Part shown: piece after piece, positions 16,755 to 24,572 of the stretch
Position numbering within the stretch: the stretch's first letter is position 1
How the letters are laid out: every line of letters begins with the position of its first letter
NCBI GenBank assembly: GCA_036340215.1
Contig: JAYYZF010000075.1
Span: 1-54,073, forward strand
Direction: 5' to 3'
Length of the DNA stretch: 54,073 bases
Origin: JABJPE01 sp036340215
GTDB lineage: Bacteria; Pseudomonadota; Gammaproteobacteria; Comchoanobacterales; Comchoanobacteraceae
Position numbers and translations under genes: made by a program
The notes under the pieces: model-generated
What the model saw: the letters and a program-made list of their open reading frames with translations, nothing else
Database searches by the model: none
What the model was told of the DNA's origin: nothing

Positions 16755-18470
16755 ATGGAAGAATTTAAGATTATAAAGGAAGATGGTAGTGCATATATAA
16801 AGACAAAACTGAAGGGTAAAGCTTTATTGACTATCCCACAACTTAATAAAGGTACAGCTTTCACAATGAGAGAGAGACAAGATTTTAAGTTGCTAGGTAA
16901 GTTGCCCCTAAAGGTTGAGACTTTATCCGAACAGGTTGAGCGTTGTTACTTACAGTTCAAGAAATATAGACAGCCTTATAAAAAGAATATTTTCCTAAAT
17001 AATCTGCTTAATTGTAATCAAGTACTATTTTATGCCCTAATAGTAGAGTATTTAGTAGAGATGCTTCCTTATATTTATACTCCAGTAGTTGGGTCAGCAG
17101 TTAAAGAATTTAGTCATGAGTTTAGAACTCCTCGCGGTCTGTACTTGTCTTATCCTGATATGGACTCTATGGAAGATATTTTTGATAATAGAACGAATAA
17201 TGATATTGACCTTATTGTGGTTACTGATGGTGAGGGGGTTTTAGGAATTGGTGATCAAGGAATTGGCGGTGCTGATATACCCATTGCTAAGTTAATGGTT
17301 TACACAGCTTGCGGTGGGGTTGACCCAAACAGAACCCTGCCAATTTTCTTAGATGTAGGCACAAACAATCAAGAGTTATTAGATAACCCTATGTATATGG
17401 GGTGGCGTAGAGAAAGGGTTGAGGGTAAGGTATATGAAGAATTCATAGATAAATTTGTTACTATCATTAAGAAAAAATTCCCAAATGCTTTACTCCATTG
17501 GGAGGATTTTGGTAGAGAGAAGGCTTATAATAATTTATATACTTACAAAGACAAGCTGTTAAGTTTTAATGATGATATTCAAGGAACTGGTGTGGTAACT
17601 GCTGCAGCGGTACTCTCGGTAGTAAACATAACTCGCATACCACTTGAGAAGCAGAGAATTATAATTTTTGGTGCTGGTTCAGCTGGTACAGGTATTGCAA
17701 ACCAGATATGTAAAGCTATGTTACAATCAGGTATCTCTGAAAAAGATGCAAGAGAAATGTTTTATCTTATCGATAGAGAAGGTTTAGTTTTAGCAGAGCA
17801 TGAGAGTTTAACAGAGATACAGACTCCATTTGCTAGAAATAGAAAACAGTTAAAAAATTGGAAGCACGATAAAAATGGGCATTACAGTCTACTTGAGACA
17901 ATTAAGAGGGTAAAGCCAACAATATTAATTGGTACATCTGGTGTTTCAGGGGCATTTACGAAAAAAATAATTCTAGAGATGTGCAAACATGTTGAGATAC
18001 CTGCAATAATGCCTCTTTCAAATCCAAACTATTGTGCTGAAGTTACTCCAGATGAGTTAATAAGATGGACAGATGGTAATGTATTAATTGCCACAGGAAG
18101 TCCTTTTGAAAATGTATATTATAAGAATAAATGCTATAGCATCAGTCAGTGTAATAATGCTTTAGCTTTTCCAGGGATAGGTGTTGGCTCTATTGTTGTG
18201 AAAGCTAAGAAGATAACTGATAATATGTTGTTCAAAGCAAGTATTGCTATAAGTGATTACATATCTAGAACAGGCGGTAATAATGTCTCTTTACTACCAT
18301 CAGTAGCAGATAGTATTAAACTTGCTAAGCAAGTTGCTCTTGAAGTTGCAAATGCTGCATTTGAAGATGATGTGGTAGAAGACGTTTTTCCAAAAGAAGA
18401 CATATGTAAATTAATTGACACATATTATTGGGAGCCACGTTATCTTCACTATGAATTTATGGATGATTAA
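16755..18470 (+). CDS. maeA: NAD-dependent malic enzyme
   Basis: A 571-residue oxidative decarboxylase converting malate to pyruvate, CO2 and NADH. The large-form signatures are visible: YTPVVGSAVKEFS (catalytic Tyr region), GVLGIGDQGIGG, the metal-site stretch FNDDIQGTGVVTAAAVLS, the nucleotide-binding GAGSAGTGIANQIC and the final PLSNPNYCAEVTPDE with GSPF. The length equals that of the E. coli NAD-type enzyme (565) rather than the MaeB fusion, which carries a phosphotransacetylase-like tail. The ATG abuts the upstream TGA, and the next gene begins 3 bases downstream, so integrase, malic enzyme and nucleotidase are probably one transcript. It links TCA intermediates made from glutamate to the pyruvate and acetyl-CoA pools. 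Confidence 0.95.
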   Translation: MEEFKIIKEDGSAYIKTKLKGKALLTIPQLNKGTAFTMRERQDFKLLGKLPLKVETLSEQVERCYLQFKKYRQPYKKNIFLNNLLNCNQVLFYALIVEYLVEMLPYIYTPVVGSAVKEFSHEFRTPRGLYLSYPDMDSMEDIFDNRTNNDIDLIVVTDGEGVLGIGDQGIGGADIPIAKLMVYTACGGVDPNRTLPIFLDVGTNNQELLDNPMYMGWRRERVEGKVYEEFIDKFVTIIKKKFPNALLHWEDFGREKAYNNLYTYKDKLLSFNDDIQGTGVVTAAAVLSVVNITRIPLEKQRIIIFGAGSAGTGIANQICKAMLQSGISEKDAREMFYLIDREGLVLAEHESLTEIQTPFARNRKQLKNWKHDKNGHYSLLETIKRVKPTILIGTSGVSGAFTKKIILEMCKHVEIPAIMPLSNPNYCAEVTPDELIRWTDGNVLIATGSPFENVYYKNKCYSISQCNNALAFPGIGVGSIVVKAKKITDNMLFKASIAISDYISRTGGNNVSLLPSVADSIKLAKQVALEVANAAFEDDVVEDVFPKEDICKLIDTYYWEPRYLHYEFMDD

Positions 18471-18473
18471 TTA

Positions 18474-19373
18474 ATGTCTATAGAAAGTAAACTAATAGTT
18501 GCTATAAGTTCAAGGGCATTATTTGATATGAGAGAAGCATTTGAGGTTTTTAATTTAGAGGGCGATAGTTCTTATAAAAACCACCAAATAACCAACGAAG
18601 ATATACCATATGAAAAAGGACCAAGCTTCAATTTTGTTGCAAAGCTTCTTTCCCTAAATGCATGTAATGATATGATAGAAGTTGTATTATTATCTAGAAA
18701 TAGTTCTGACACAGGTTTAAGGGTCCTCAATAGCATACAACACTATAAGCTTGATATTAATAGGGCTGTTTTTACAAGAGGAAGGGATCCGTATGCATAT
18801 TTAGAATCCTTTAATGCTGATCTTTTTTTATCAGCAAATAGCAATGATGTTGAATCAGCATTAGCTGCAGGGTTCGCTGCTGCAACTATTTGGCCAGATT
18901 CTTCAAACAATCAAAACGATAAGCAGTTGCGACTTGCATTTGATGGTGATGCTGTATTATTTTCAGATGAGTCAGAACAAATATATCAAAAATATGGCTT
19001 AAAAAAATTTCTTGTTAATGAAAAAGTAAATGCTGACAAACCTTTGGCGCCAGGACCTTTTAAGAGTTTCTTTCTTAAACTTGCAAATATTCAAAGCAAT
19101 TTAAATAAATTTTCTATTGATTATAACCCTATAAGAACACTTCTTATAACAGCTAGATCCATGCCAGCTCATACTAGGGTGATTAAAACTATCCGGTCTT
19201 GGGGTGTTAGTGTTGATGAAGCTATATTTTTGGCAGGAACTAATAAAGGTGACTTTTTAAGAGCATTTGGTGCAGACATATATTTTGATGATCAGGTACA
19301 CCAATGTCAAACGGCAGTAGACAAAACCACAATAGGGCATGTACCAAGTGGAGTTATGAATACTACTGATTAG
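18474..19373 (+). CDS. 5'-nucleotidase, cytosolic PF06189 type
   Basis: A 299-residue protein of the 5'-nucleotidase family related to eukaryotic cytosolic NT5C1. Recognisable segments are AISSRALFDMREAFEVF at the N-terminus, EVVLLSRNSSDTGLRV, VFTRGRDPYAYLESFNADLFLSAN and LRLAFDGDAVLFSDE, with a C-terminal RSWGVSVDEAIFLAG. It should hydrolyse nucleoside monophosphates (AMP or IMP) in the cytoplasm. HAD-fold Asp residues are present in FDGDAVLF. It begins 3 bases after the malic enzyme and ends with a 4-base tail-to-tail overlap with the next, opposite-strand gene. Substrate preference cannot be read from the sequence. Confidence 0.88.
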   Translation: MSIESKLIVAISSRALFDMREAFEVFNLEGDSSYKNHQITNEDIPYEKGPSFNFVAKLLSLNACNDMIEVVLLSRNSSDTGLRVLNSIQHYKLDINRAVFTRGRDPYAYLESFNADLFLSANSNDVESALAAGFAAATIWPDSSNNQNDKQLRLAFDGDAVLFSDESEQIYQKYGLKKFLVNEKVNADKPLAPGPFKSFFLKLANIQSNLNKFSIDYNPIRTLLITARSMPAHTRVIKTIRSWGVSVDEAIFLAGTNKGDFLRAFGADIYFDDQVHQCQTAVDKTTIGHVPSGVMNTTD

Positions 19374-19915
19374 TTAGACATAGAAGTTGCCATTTTACAG
19401 TTAGCTCTTGGCTTTGGCGTTGCCTGCACAGTTTTTGTAGGAGCAGTTAAGCTACTATTGATATTTGTTATCTTTAAGCTTTTGTCTTTACTCTGTGCTA
19501 TAGTCAAATATGTGTCAATATCCTGCTCAACTTGAAGATATTGGTTTGAATATGTAACTTTAGTTGGGACTTTGACTACCCATATGCTAGTATTTTGCTC
19601 TTGCGTGAATGATTCTATTTTTGCCTCAGCTGCACGGTATGAGCTGACTACAACCTTATTTTCTTTAACTGTATCTAGATTTCCAGAGTTTTTAATTGCT
19701 GTTTCAAACGATTGCCATCCTTTATCTGTGAATTTTTCCTTAAGCTTAGCAAATTGAGTTTGATATGAAAGAGCATCATAGCTAAAAGCGGCAAGTGCAG
19801 CAGTTGTTGCCCAATTAATTACATCTTTATCTTCAGTTAGATCAGCCATTGTAGGCGCTGTAAAAAAGATAGTTAATAAAAGTGTGATTGAGATTGATTT
19901 TAATCTATTTAACAT
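19370..19915 (-). CDS. DotI/IcmL-family type IVB secretion-related protein
   Basis: A 181-residue exported protein: Lys/Arg-containing N-terminus, a hydrophobic core at about residues 8-20 and a likely signal peptidase site after PTMA, then a periplasmic domain of the DotI/IcmL/TraM type. Supporting pattern: WATTAALAAFSYDALSYQTQ, the FTDKGWQSFETAIKNSG block, and a final beta-rich part with WVVKVPTKVTY. Full DotI has a membrane anchor and sits in the secretion core; this shorter form with a cleavable signal resembles the IcmL-like paralogues scattered in Legionellales genomes. No other dot/icm gene is in the window. It is the second gene after the processing protease, 8 bases away, with an AGGAG ribosome site, so the pair is co-transcribed. 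Confidence 0.8.
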   Translation of the reverse strand: MLNRLKSISITLLLTIFFTAPTMADLTEDKDVINWATTAALAAFSYDALSYQTQFAKLKEKFTDKGWQSFETAIKNSGNLDTVKENKVVVSSYRAAEAKIESFTQEQNTSIWVVKVPTKVTYSNQYLQVEQDIDTYLTIAQSKDKSLKITNINSSLTAPTKTVQATPKPRANCKMATSMSN

Positions 19916-19923
19916 AAAAACTC

Positions 19924-21243
19924 CTAATTATTTAATAATCCACGTACTATCATAGCATCAACCAAATTGAGTGCTTGGTAAAGTTGAAAATCATCATATG
20001 CTAGTTTTGCTTGTTCTTCTTTTCTTGCCAGAATCTTCGACGTATTATCCTGGTTAAGATTGCTATTAGCTGTTAAATGTCCGGAGAGATTTGACTCGTT
20101 TAACTCCTCAAAAACTTTTTCAATATTATTACGCTGTTCTTGTTTTGGCATTTTTGTGTAAGGAGCAAAAACATCTGGTATAATTCCATTTGCTTGAATA
20201 GAGGTGCCATTGGGAGTGTAATAAAGTGAAGTTGTGAGCTTTATAGCAGATTCGTAGTCGATGGGTATAACCGTTTGCACCGAGCCTTTGCCAAATGATT
20301 GTGTTCCCATAACTACAGCTCTTTTCTGGTCTCTCAATGCTCCTGCAACAATTTCGGAAGCTGATGCTGAGCCATTGTTAATCAATACAACAATTGGTTT
20401 TTTCTGGAGTATATCTCCTGGGGTTGCATATGCCTCCATATTGTCAATATCAAGTCTACCTCTGGTGTAGACAATTAGGCCATTAAACATCGTGGAATTT
20501 CTGTCTAGAAATAAATCTGCTGTTTCTATAGCTGCTGTCAGCGTACCACCAGGGTTATTACGAAGATCGATAATCAATCCACCTATGTTTTTAGTTTTAC
20601 CAATACGCTCTATCTGGTTTTGGAGTTGTTGTGACGTTTTGTCTCCAAAACTGTCGATACTAGCATAAAGAATTTTGTCCCTATACATTTTCGCTTGAAC
20701 TGATTTAAGGGCTATTATTTCTCTTTTAATTTTGAAAACTAGACTATCACTACTATTTTCTCTTATGACAGTTATCGTTACTACCGATCCAGCTGGTCCT
20801 TTAATCATACGTATAGCTTCGTCGGTACTAACGTCTCTAATAAGTTTGTCATCAACTTTTATAATCATATCTCCAGCTTGTATTCCTGCTTTTGCGGCTG
20901 GTGTTTCTCTCATCGGGCTAATGACCTTTATCAGGCCGTTTTCAGGTATTATCTCTATCCCTATGCCTGCGTATTCACCTGTAGTTGAGGCTTGCAATTC
21001 TTTTATATCTTTTGGACTTAGATAATCTGAGTGTGGGTCGAGTGAAGTCAGCATGCCTCTAATCGCAGCATTAAATAGGTCTTCATAGCTAACTGGTTTT
21101 ATGTAATAGTGACTAACTTGAGTTATTGCAGTAGCAAAGCGCTCAATCTGTTTTTCTGAAATAGTATCGGAAGCCTGTGTTATTTGAAAAATTATGGTGA
21201 GGAATACAAGTTTTAAAATATTCTTTGATTTAGTCATGCTCAT
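19924..21243 (-). CDS. ctpA: C-terminal processing protease (S41)
   Basis: A 439-residue periplasmic serine protease with a signal peptide (residues 1-24), a PDZ domain (about 90-165, GIGIEI to TVIRE) and an S41 catalytic domain. The Ser/Lys dyad is Ser294 in GSASASE and Lys319 in SFGKGSV, spaced 25 residues as in Tsp/Prc, with Asp305 at the position of Tsp Asp441. It trims or degrades exported proteins from their C-termini. The length fits CtpA-type proteases, not the larger Tsp. It is first in a two-gene unit with the DotI/IcmL-like gene, so it might process an envelope or secretion component, which is inference from position only. Confidence 0.93.
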   Translation of the reverse strand: MSMTKSKNILKLVFLTIIFQITQASDTISEKQIERFATAITQVSHYYIKPVSYEDLFNAAIRGMLTSLDPHSDYLSPKDIKELQASTTGEYAGIGIEIIPENGLIKVISPMRETPAAKAGIQAGDMIIKVDDKLIRDVSTDEAIRMIKGPAGSVVTITVIRENSSDSLVFKIKREIIALKSVQAKMYRDKILYASIDSFGDKTSQQLQNQIERIGKTKNIGGLIIDLRNNPGGTLTAAIETADLFLDRNSTMFNGLIVYTRGRLDIDNMEAYATPGDILQKKPIVVLINNGSASASEIVAGALRDQKRAVVMGTQSFGKGSVQTVIPIDYESAIKLTTSLYYTPNGTSIQANGIIPDVFAPYTKMPKQEQRNNIEKVFEELNESNLSGHLTANSNLNQDNTSKILARKEEQAKLAYDDFQLYQALNLVDAMIVRGLLNN

Positions 21244-21406
21244 AATCTTTCCTTGTTAAATATCCATATCAAGCGCTATTTGAATATTAGCACGTTGTTT
21301 AATCAATTACCATAGATTAAGCCCATAAATAAAAAAGAGAATATATTCAGTTGCTTATGTGGGTTTGTACTATACTTAAATGTACATATGCGTAATAGAG
21401 ATAAAA

Positions 21407-22126
21407 ATGAATAATACAGAGGAACATAAATCAAGTCATATATCAAACGAGGATGAAGATAAAAAGCTTAAAGAACTTTTAAGTGTACTTGAAAGTATAG
21501 AAAAAGAGCGTACTAACGTAGAATTATTTCACCAGACTCGTGATCTCACAAGAATTCTTGATCTACCTGTTACTCTTGCTTCTAACAGTGAGGATAGCGA
21601 AATGATTATAAGCAAAATTGAAAAAATTAAGAATATGTATAAAGATGCAGATATAAGTAAAATTTGTCAAAAAATCGAAGTTGACAAACTTAAGCTGAAA
21701 GGCATTTTTTATATTGCTTTTGCAGGGGTAGTAGTTTGGTGGGGGTGTTTATTTGCTGGTGCGTTACCTGCAATTCTTGTGCCCAGTATTACTAGCCATA
21801 TGTGGCTTTTACCTTTTCTTGTAGCCGGTATTGTATTTGGACTCATTGGCACGGCAATAGTATCAAGGATAGATTCACACTGGAATACTATATCTAACAA
21901 AGAGATTGTTGATTCACTTGATATAACAGATGATGATAGCAGTAAGGATAAGCAAGTTTTTTTGAAAGGGCGCTTTGATCTCCATAGAACTGGTATTCGT
22001 AGTAAAGTTAAAAATATTGCACCGACCCCAACAAAAAAAGATGTTAAAATTGATATTGGTTCTGATTTAAGCAGTGAAGGAAATCTTGATCAGGAAATTA
22101 AAGGAGGCAAAGAAAGGACAAAATAA
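21407..22126 (+). CDS. Small membrane-hairpin protein of unknown function
   Basis: A 239-residue protein I do not recognise. Residues 1-98 are charged and likely coiled coil (Glu/Lys/Asp-rich), two membrane segments lie at about 100-123 and 133-152, and an acidic/basic tail follows. The start chosen is the ATG at 21407, six bases after AGAG; the ATG at 21380 is 9 codons upstream and lacks a ribosome site. TATACT at 21371 is a plausible -10. The layout repeats that of the proteins at 6586, 7780, 47902 and 48922. Confidence 0.68.
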   Translation: MNNTEEHKSSHISNEDEDKKLKELLSVLESIEKERTNVELFHQTRDLTRILDLPVTLASNSEDSEMIISKIEKIKNMYKDADISKICQKIEVDKLKLKGIFYIAFAGVVVWWGCLFAGALPAILVPSITSHMWLLPFLVAGIVFGLIGTAIVSRIDSHWNTISNKEIVDSLDITDDDSSKDKQVFLKGRFDLHRTGIRSKVKNIAPTPTKKDVKIDIGSDLSSEGNLDQEIKGGKERTK

Positions 22127-22146
22127 ATTCCCGGTCTTTATTTTGT
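22118..22146 (+). terminator. Perfect 10-bp inverted repeat at the end of the hairpin-protein gene
   Basis: ACAAAATAAA and TTTATTTTGT form a perfect 10-pair stem around a 9-base loop (TTCCCGGTC). The left arm contains the stop codon. The right arm is T-rich, as in intrinsic terminators, but the stem has only two G-C pairs, so termination efficiency is doubtful. Confidence 0.4.
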
Positions 22147-22329
22147 TATACAATAAACTTAATTAAGTTCAGTTAAGAGTGATAACTTATTAACATTCAA
22201 AAAATACAAAGTAAATAGCTTATCTGAAGAGTATTTATAACAAAATAAACTGATTATAGTTTTATACGTCTTGCCCTGAGAAAGCTTTTCTGTTTTAATA
22301 TATTTTTGCTATCACCAACTGGCTTACGC

Positions 22330-22749
22330 ATGAATGAGTTCATTACATTTCTATCTGAAAACTATCTGCTAATATTGCTCTTGTTCTTTGGGTTTGCGTT
22401 AACTAGTCAACAAGACCACATTGTTGGATTATTTTATGGAGTGAAGTACCTTTCCCCACAGGAGGCAGTCAGCTACATCAACTCAGGTGCAAAAGTTATA
22501 GACTCCAGAATTGAGTCAGATTTTAGTAAAGAGCGTTTGAAAGGAGCAATTCATTTTTCTAGTTTGAAGGCTGCGAATAGTGAATTAGCCCTAAAAGATA
22601 ATATCATACTGTGTTGCTCTAGCAACGATACTGGTATTACACAAGTGAAAAAGCTGAAAGAGCTAGGATATAAAAATTTGTTTATGATCACAGGTGGTTA
22701 CCAAGCCTGGGTAGATGAGGGTTTCCCAGTTATAAGGAGGAAAAAGTGA
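22330..22749 (+). CDS. Membrane-anchored rhodanese, YibN type
   Basis: A 139-residue protein with one N-terminal membrane segment (about residues 8-24) and a cytoplasmic single rhodanese domain (about 40-138). The active-site loop reads ILCCSSNDTG, so a Cys is available as sulfur carrier, unlike in E. coli YibN as I recall it. The C-terminal GGYQAWVDEGFPV is the classical rhodanese end. The ATG at 22330 is preferred over a TTG eight codons upstream because it aligns with YibN's MQE start; the ribosome site is weak. The order rhodanese-grxC-secB is the typical gammaproteobacterial cluster. Confidence 0.87.
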   Translation: MNEFITFLSENYLLILLLFFGFALTSQQDHIVGLFYGVKYLSPQEAVSYINSGAKVIDSRIESDFSKERLKGAIHFSSLKAANSELALKDNIILCCSSNDTGITQVKKLKELGYKNLFMITGGYQAWVDEGFPVIRRKK

Positions 22750-23012
22750 TGGCGACTATAACTATTTACAGTAAAAGCATGTGTCCATATTGTGATCGTG
22801 CAAAGGATCTTCTGCAAAGTAAGAATATTTCTTTTGAGGAAATAAGAGCAGACCTTGATCCTGAGCAACTCAACATTATGCTTGAAAGAAGTAAGCGTCG
22901 CACATTCCCACAAATTTTTTATGGTGATCATCACATTGGAGGCTTTGACGATTTGTGGGAGCTTGAGCAAAGTGGTGACCTGGACAAATTAATATCTACT
23001 AACAATACTTAA
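22749..23012 (+). CDS. grxC: Glutaredoxin 3
   Basis: An 87-residue dithiol glutaredoxin with active site CPYC (Cys12, Cys15), the cis-Pro segment RRTFPQIF and the GSH-site GGFDDLWELEQSG. It reduces disulfides with glutathione in the cytoplasm. Its ATG overlaps the stop of the rhodanese gene (TGATG), and secB follows 14 bases later, so it is coupled inside one operon. Confidence 0.96.
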   Translation: MATITIYSKSMCPYCDRAKDLLQSKNISFEEIRADLDPEQLNIMLERSKRRTFPQIFYGDHHIGGFDDLWELEQSGDLDKLISTNNT

Positions 23013-23026
23013 CCGAGGATAAAATT

Positions 23027-23485
23027 ATGAGTAAAGAGCAAAATACTACTCCACAGTTTCAAATAGTTGCAATGTATTTGAAGGACTGCTCACTTGAGGC
23101 GCCATTACCAATTAGCAGTTATAAAGATAAGAAGTGGCAGCCAGCTGTAAATGTTGATATGAAATCAAACTTCAGTAAGCTTGAAGATAAAATATACGAG
23201 GTTGTATTGGCAGCTAGTTTAAAAGTAGTTCTTGAAGATAAAACTGTTTTCATAGTTGAAATGCAGCAAGCTGGTACTTTTCTTATAGACGGAATAGATG
23301 ATCAAAAGCTTGATCATGTGCTAAATGCATATTGCCCGAGTATAATTTTTCCGTATTTAAGACAAAACGTCTCAGACTTGATTACACGAGGTGGTTTCCC
23401 TCCTCTTTATCTAAGTCCAATTGATTTTGAAGCTCAGTATATTGCAAAAAAACAACAGGAAATGAAAGAGAAAGAAGGTAAATAA
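23027..23485 (+). CDS. secB: Protein-export chaperone SecB
   Basis: A 152-residue SecB, matching the usual length (about 155). Typical segments are FQIVAMYLKDCSLEAP near the N-terminus and the highly conserved YCPSIIFPYLRQNVSDLITRGGFPPLYLSPIDF region in the C-terminal half. The tetramer keeps exported preproteins unfolded and delivers them to SecA. It lies after grxC with GAGGA just upstream. gpsA, which follows in many gammaproteobacteria, is absent here. Confidence 0.97.
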   Translation: MSKEQNTTPQFQIVAMYLKDCSLEAPLPISSYKDKKWQPAVNVDMKSNFSKLEDKIYEVVLAASLKVVLEDKTVFIVEMQQAGTFLIDGIDDQKLDHVLNAYCPSIIFPYLRQNVSDLITRGGFPPLYLSPIDFEAQYIAKKQQEMKEKEGK

Positions 23486-23585
23486 TTATATTTACAATTT
23501 AACGTCTCGTTCTTTTAGTATCCTATATTCATGACCTGCAGTACTATTTAGATATTGTAATTATAGTCAGTAGAAGTGAAATTTT

Positions 23586-24572
23586 ATGGAAAATTTTTTG
23601 CAGGAAAATATAAAAATACAATGGTACCGTAAAACAACTTGGCTCTGGTTATTTTATCCTTTATCTGTATTGTTTACTTGCCTCGCAAAAATAAGGAAAA
23701 TTTTTTACCAAAGTAGGGCTAAGAGATATACTAAAGCCCCATTATGGATTGTTGGAGACATTACCGTAGGTGGTAGTGGTAAAAGCCCTTTTTTAATATG
23801 GCTGGGTAATCATATTGTTGAAAAAGGTATTTCCGCAGTAATTTTAAGTCATGGCTATAAAAGTAACCTAACAGTAGCTGCAAAAGTTTGTGGTCCTAAC
23901 GATTTGGCATATGAATGTGGTGATGAGGCTGTAATGCTAGCAAAAAACTGTTCTTTACCTGTAGTTGTTGGTAAGAGTAGAGAAGCATCCCTTGAATTTA
24001 TTAATAAGAATTATAGCAATACAAGTTTAATTCTTTGTGATGATGGATTACAAGATTACAAGATAATAAGGGATAAAGAGATTGTGGTTTTCAGAGAAGA
24101 TAGAGTAGGTAATGCTAAATGCTTCCCTGTAGGACCTCTCAGAGAGCCTTTAAGTCGTCTCTCAACAGTGGATTTGGTCGTGAAAAATTCTAGTGACTCT
24201 AACTCTGATATGTTTTTAGAGCCAATTGCTTTAAGGCATCTTTCAACAAATATAATGCATGATTTCACTAAAATTCAATCCTCAAAAGTACATGCTGTTG
24301 CTGGTATTGCTGATCCAGACAGGTTTTTTACATTACTAGAGGGATTGGGTTTTAATATTATTAAACATCCATTTCCTGATCATTATTCATTTACAGAAGC
24401 TGACCTTGCGTTTTCTGACGAGCTACCTATAATCTTGACTACTAAGGATGCAGTAAAGTGCACAAGTTTTGAGATGAGTAAGACTTATCAGCTTGAGTTT
24501 CGAGTAAAGATTAGTGCAAGAACTCAGAAAATTATTGACTCATTTCTAGAGTCTTCTCAGAGTTATAGCTAA
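23586..24572 (+). CDS. lpxK: Tetraacyldisaccharide 4'-kinase
   Basis: A 328-residue inner-membrane enzyme that adds the 4'-phosphate to the lipid A precursor. An N-terminal membrane-associated helix (about residues 17-33) precedes the P-loop GDITVGGSGKSP (family GN-x-x-x-GGTGKTP), then SHGYKS, GDEAVMLA and the ILCDDGLQDYKI box. The C-terminal VAGIADPDRFFTLL and HPFPDHYSFTE complete the family pattern. Thus the organism makes lipid A. The last 41 bases overlap, tail to tail, with the opposite-strand E2 gene. Confidence 0.95.
   Translation: MENFLQENIKIQWYRKTTWLWLFYPLSVLFTCLAKIRKIFYQSRAKRYTKAPLWIVGDITVGGSGKSPFLIWLGNHIVEKGISAVILSHGYKSNLTVAAKVCGPNDLAYECGDEAVMLAKNCSLPVVVGKSREASLEFINKNYSNTSLILCDDGLQDYKIIRDKEIVVFREDRVGNAKCFPVGPLREPLSRLSTVDLVVKNSSDSNSDMFLEPIALRHLSTNIMHDFTKIQSSKVHAVAGIADPDRFFTLLEGLGFNIIKHPFPDHYSFTEADLAFSDELPIILTTKDAVKCTSFEMSKTYQLEFRVKISARTQKIIDSFLESSQSYS

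Noticed and set aside
22163..22177. TTAAG-N5-TTAAG direct repeat resembling a PmrA/QseB site
   Set aside because: The repeat period is 10 bases, whereas the known sites have a period of 11, and in AT-rich DNA this arises easily. No match of the right period was seen before the candidate effector genes I checked.
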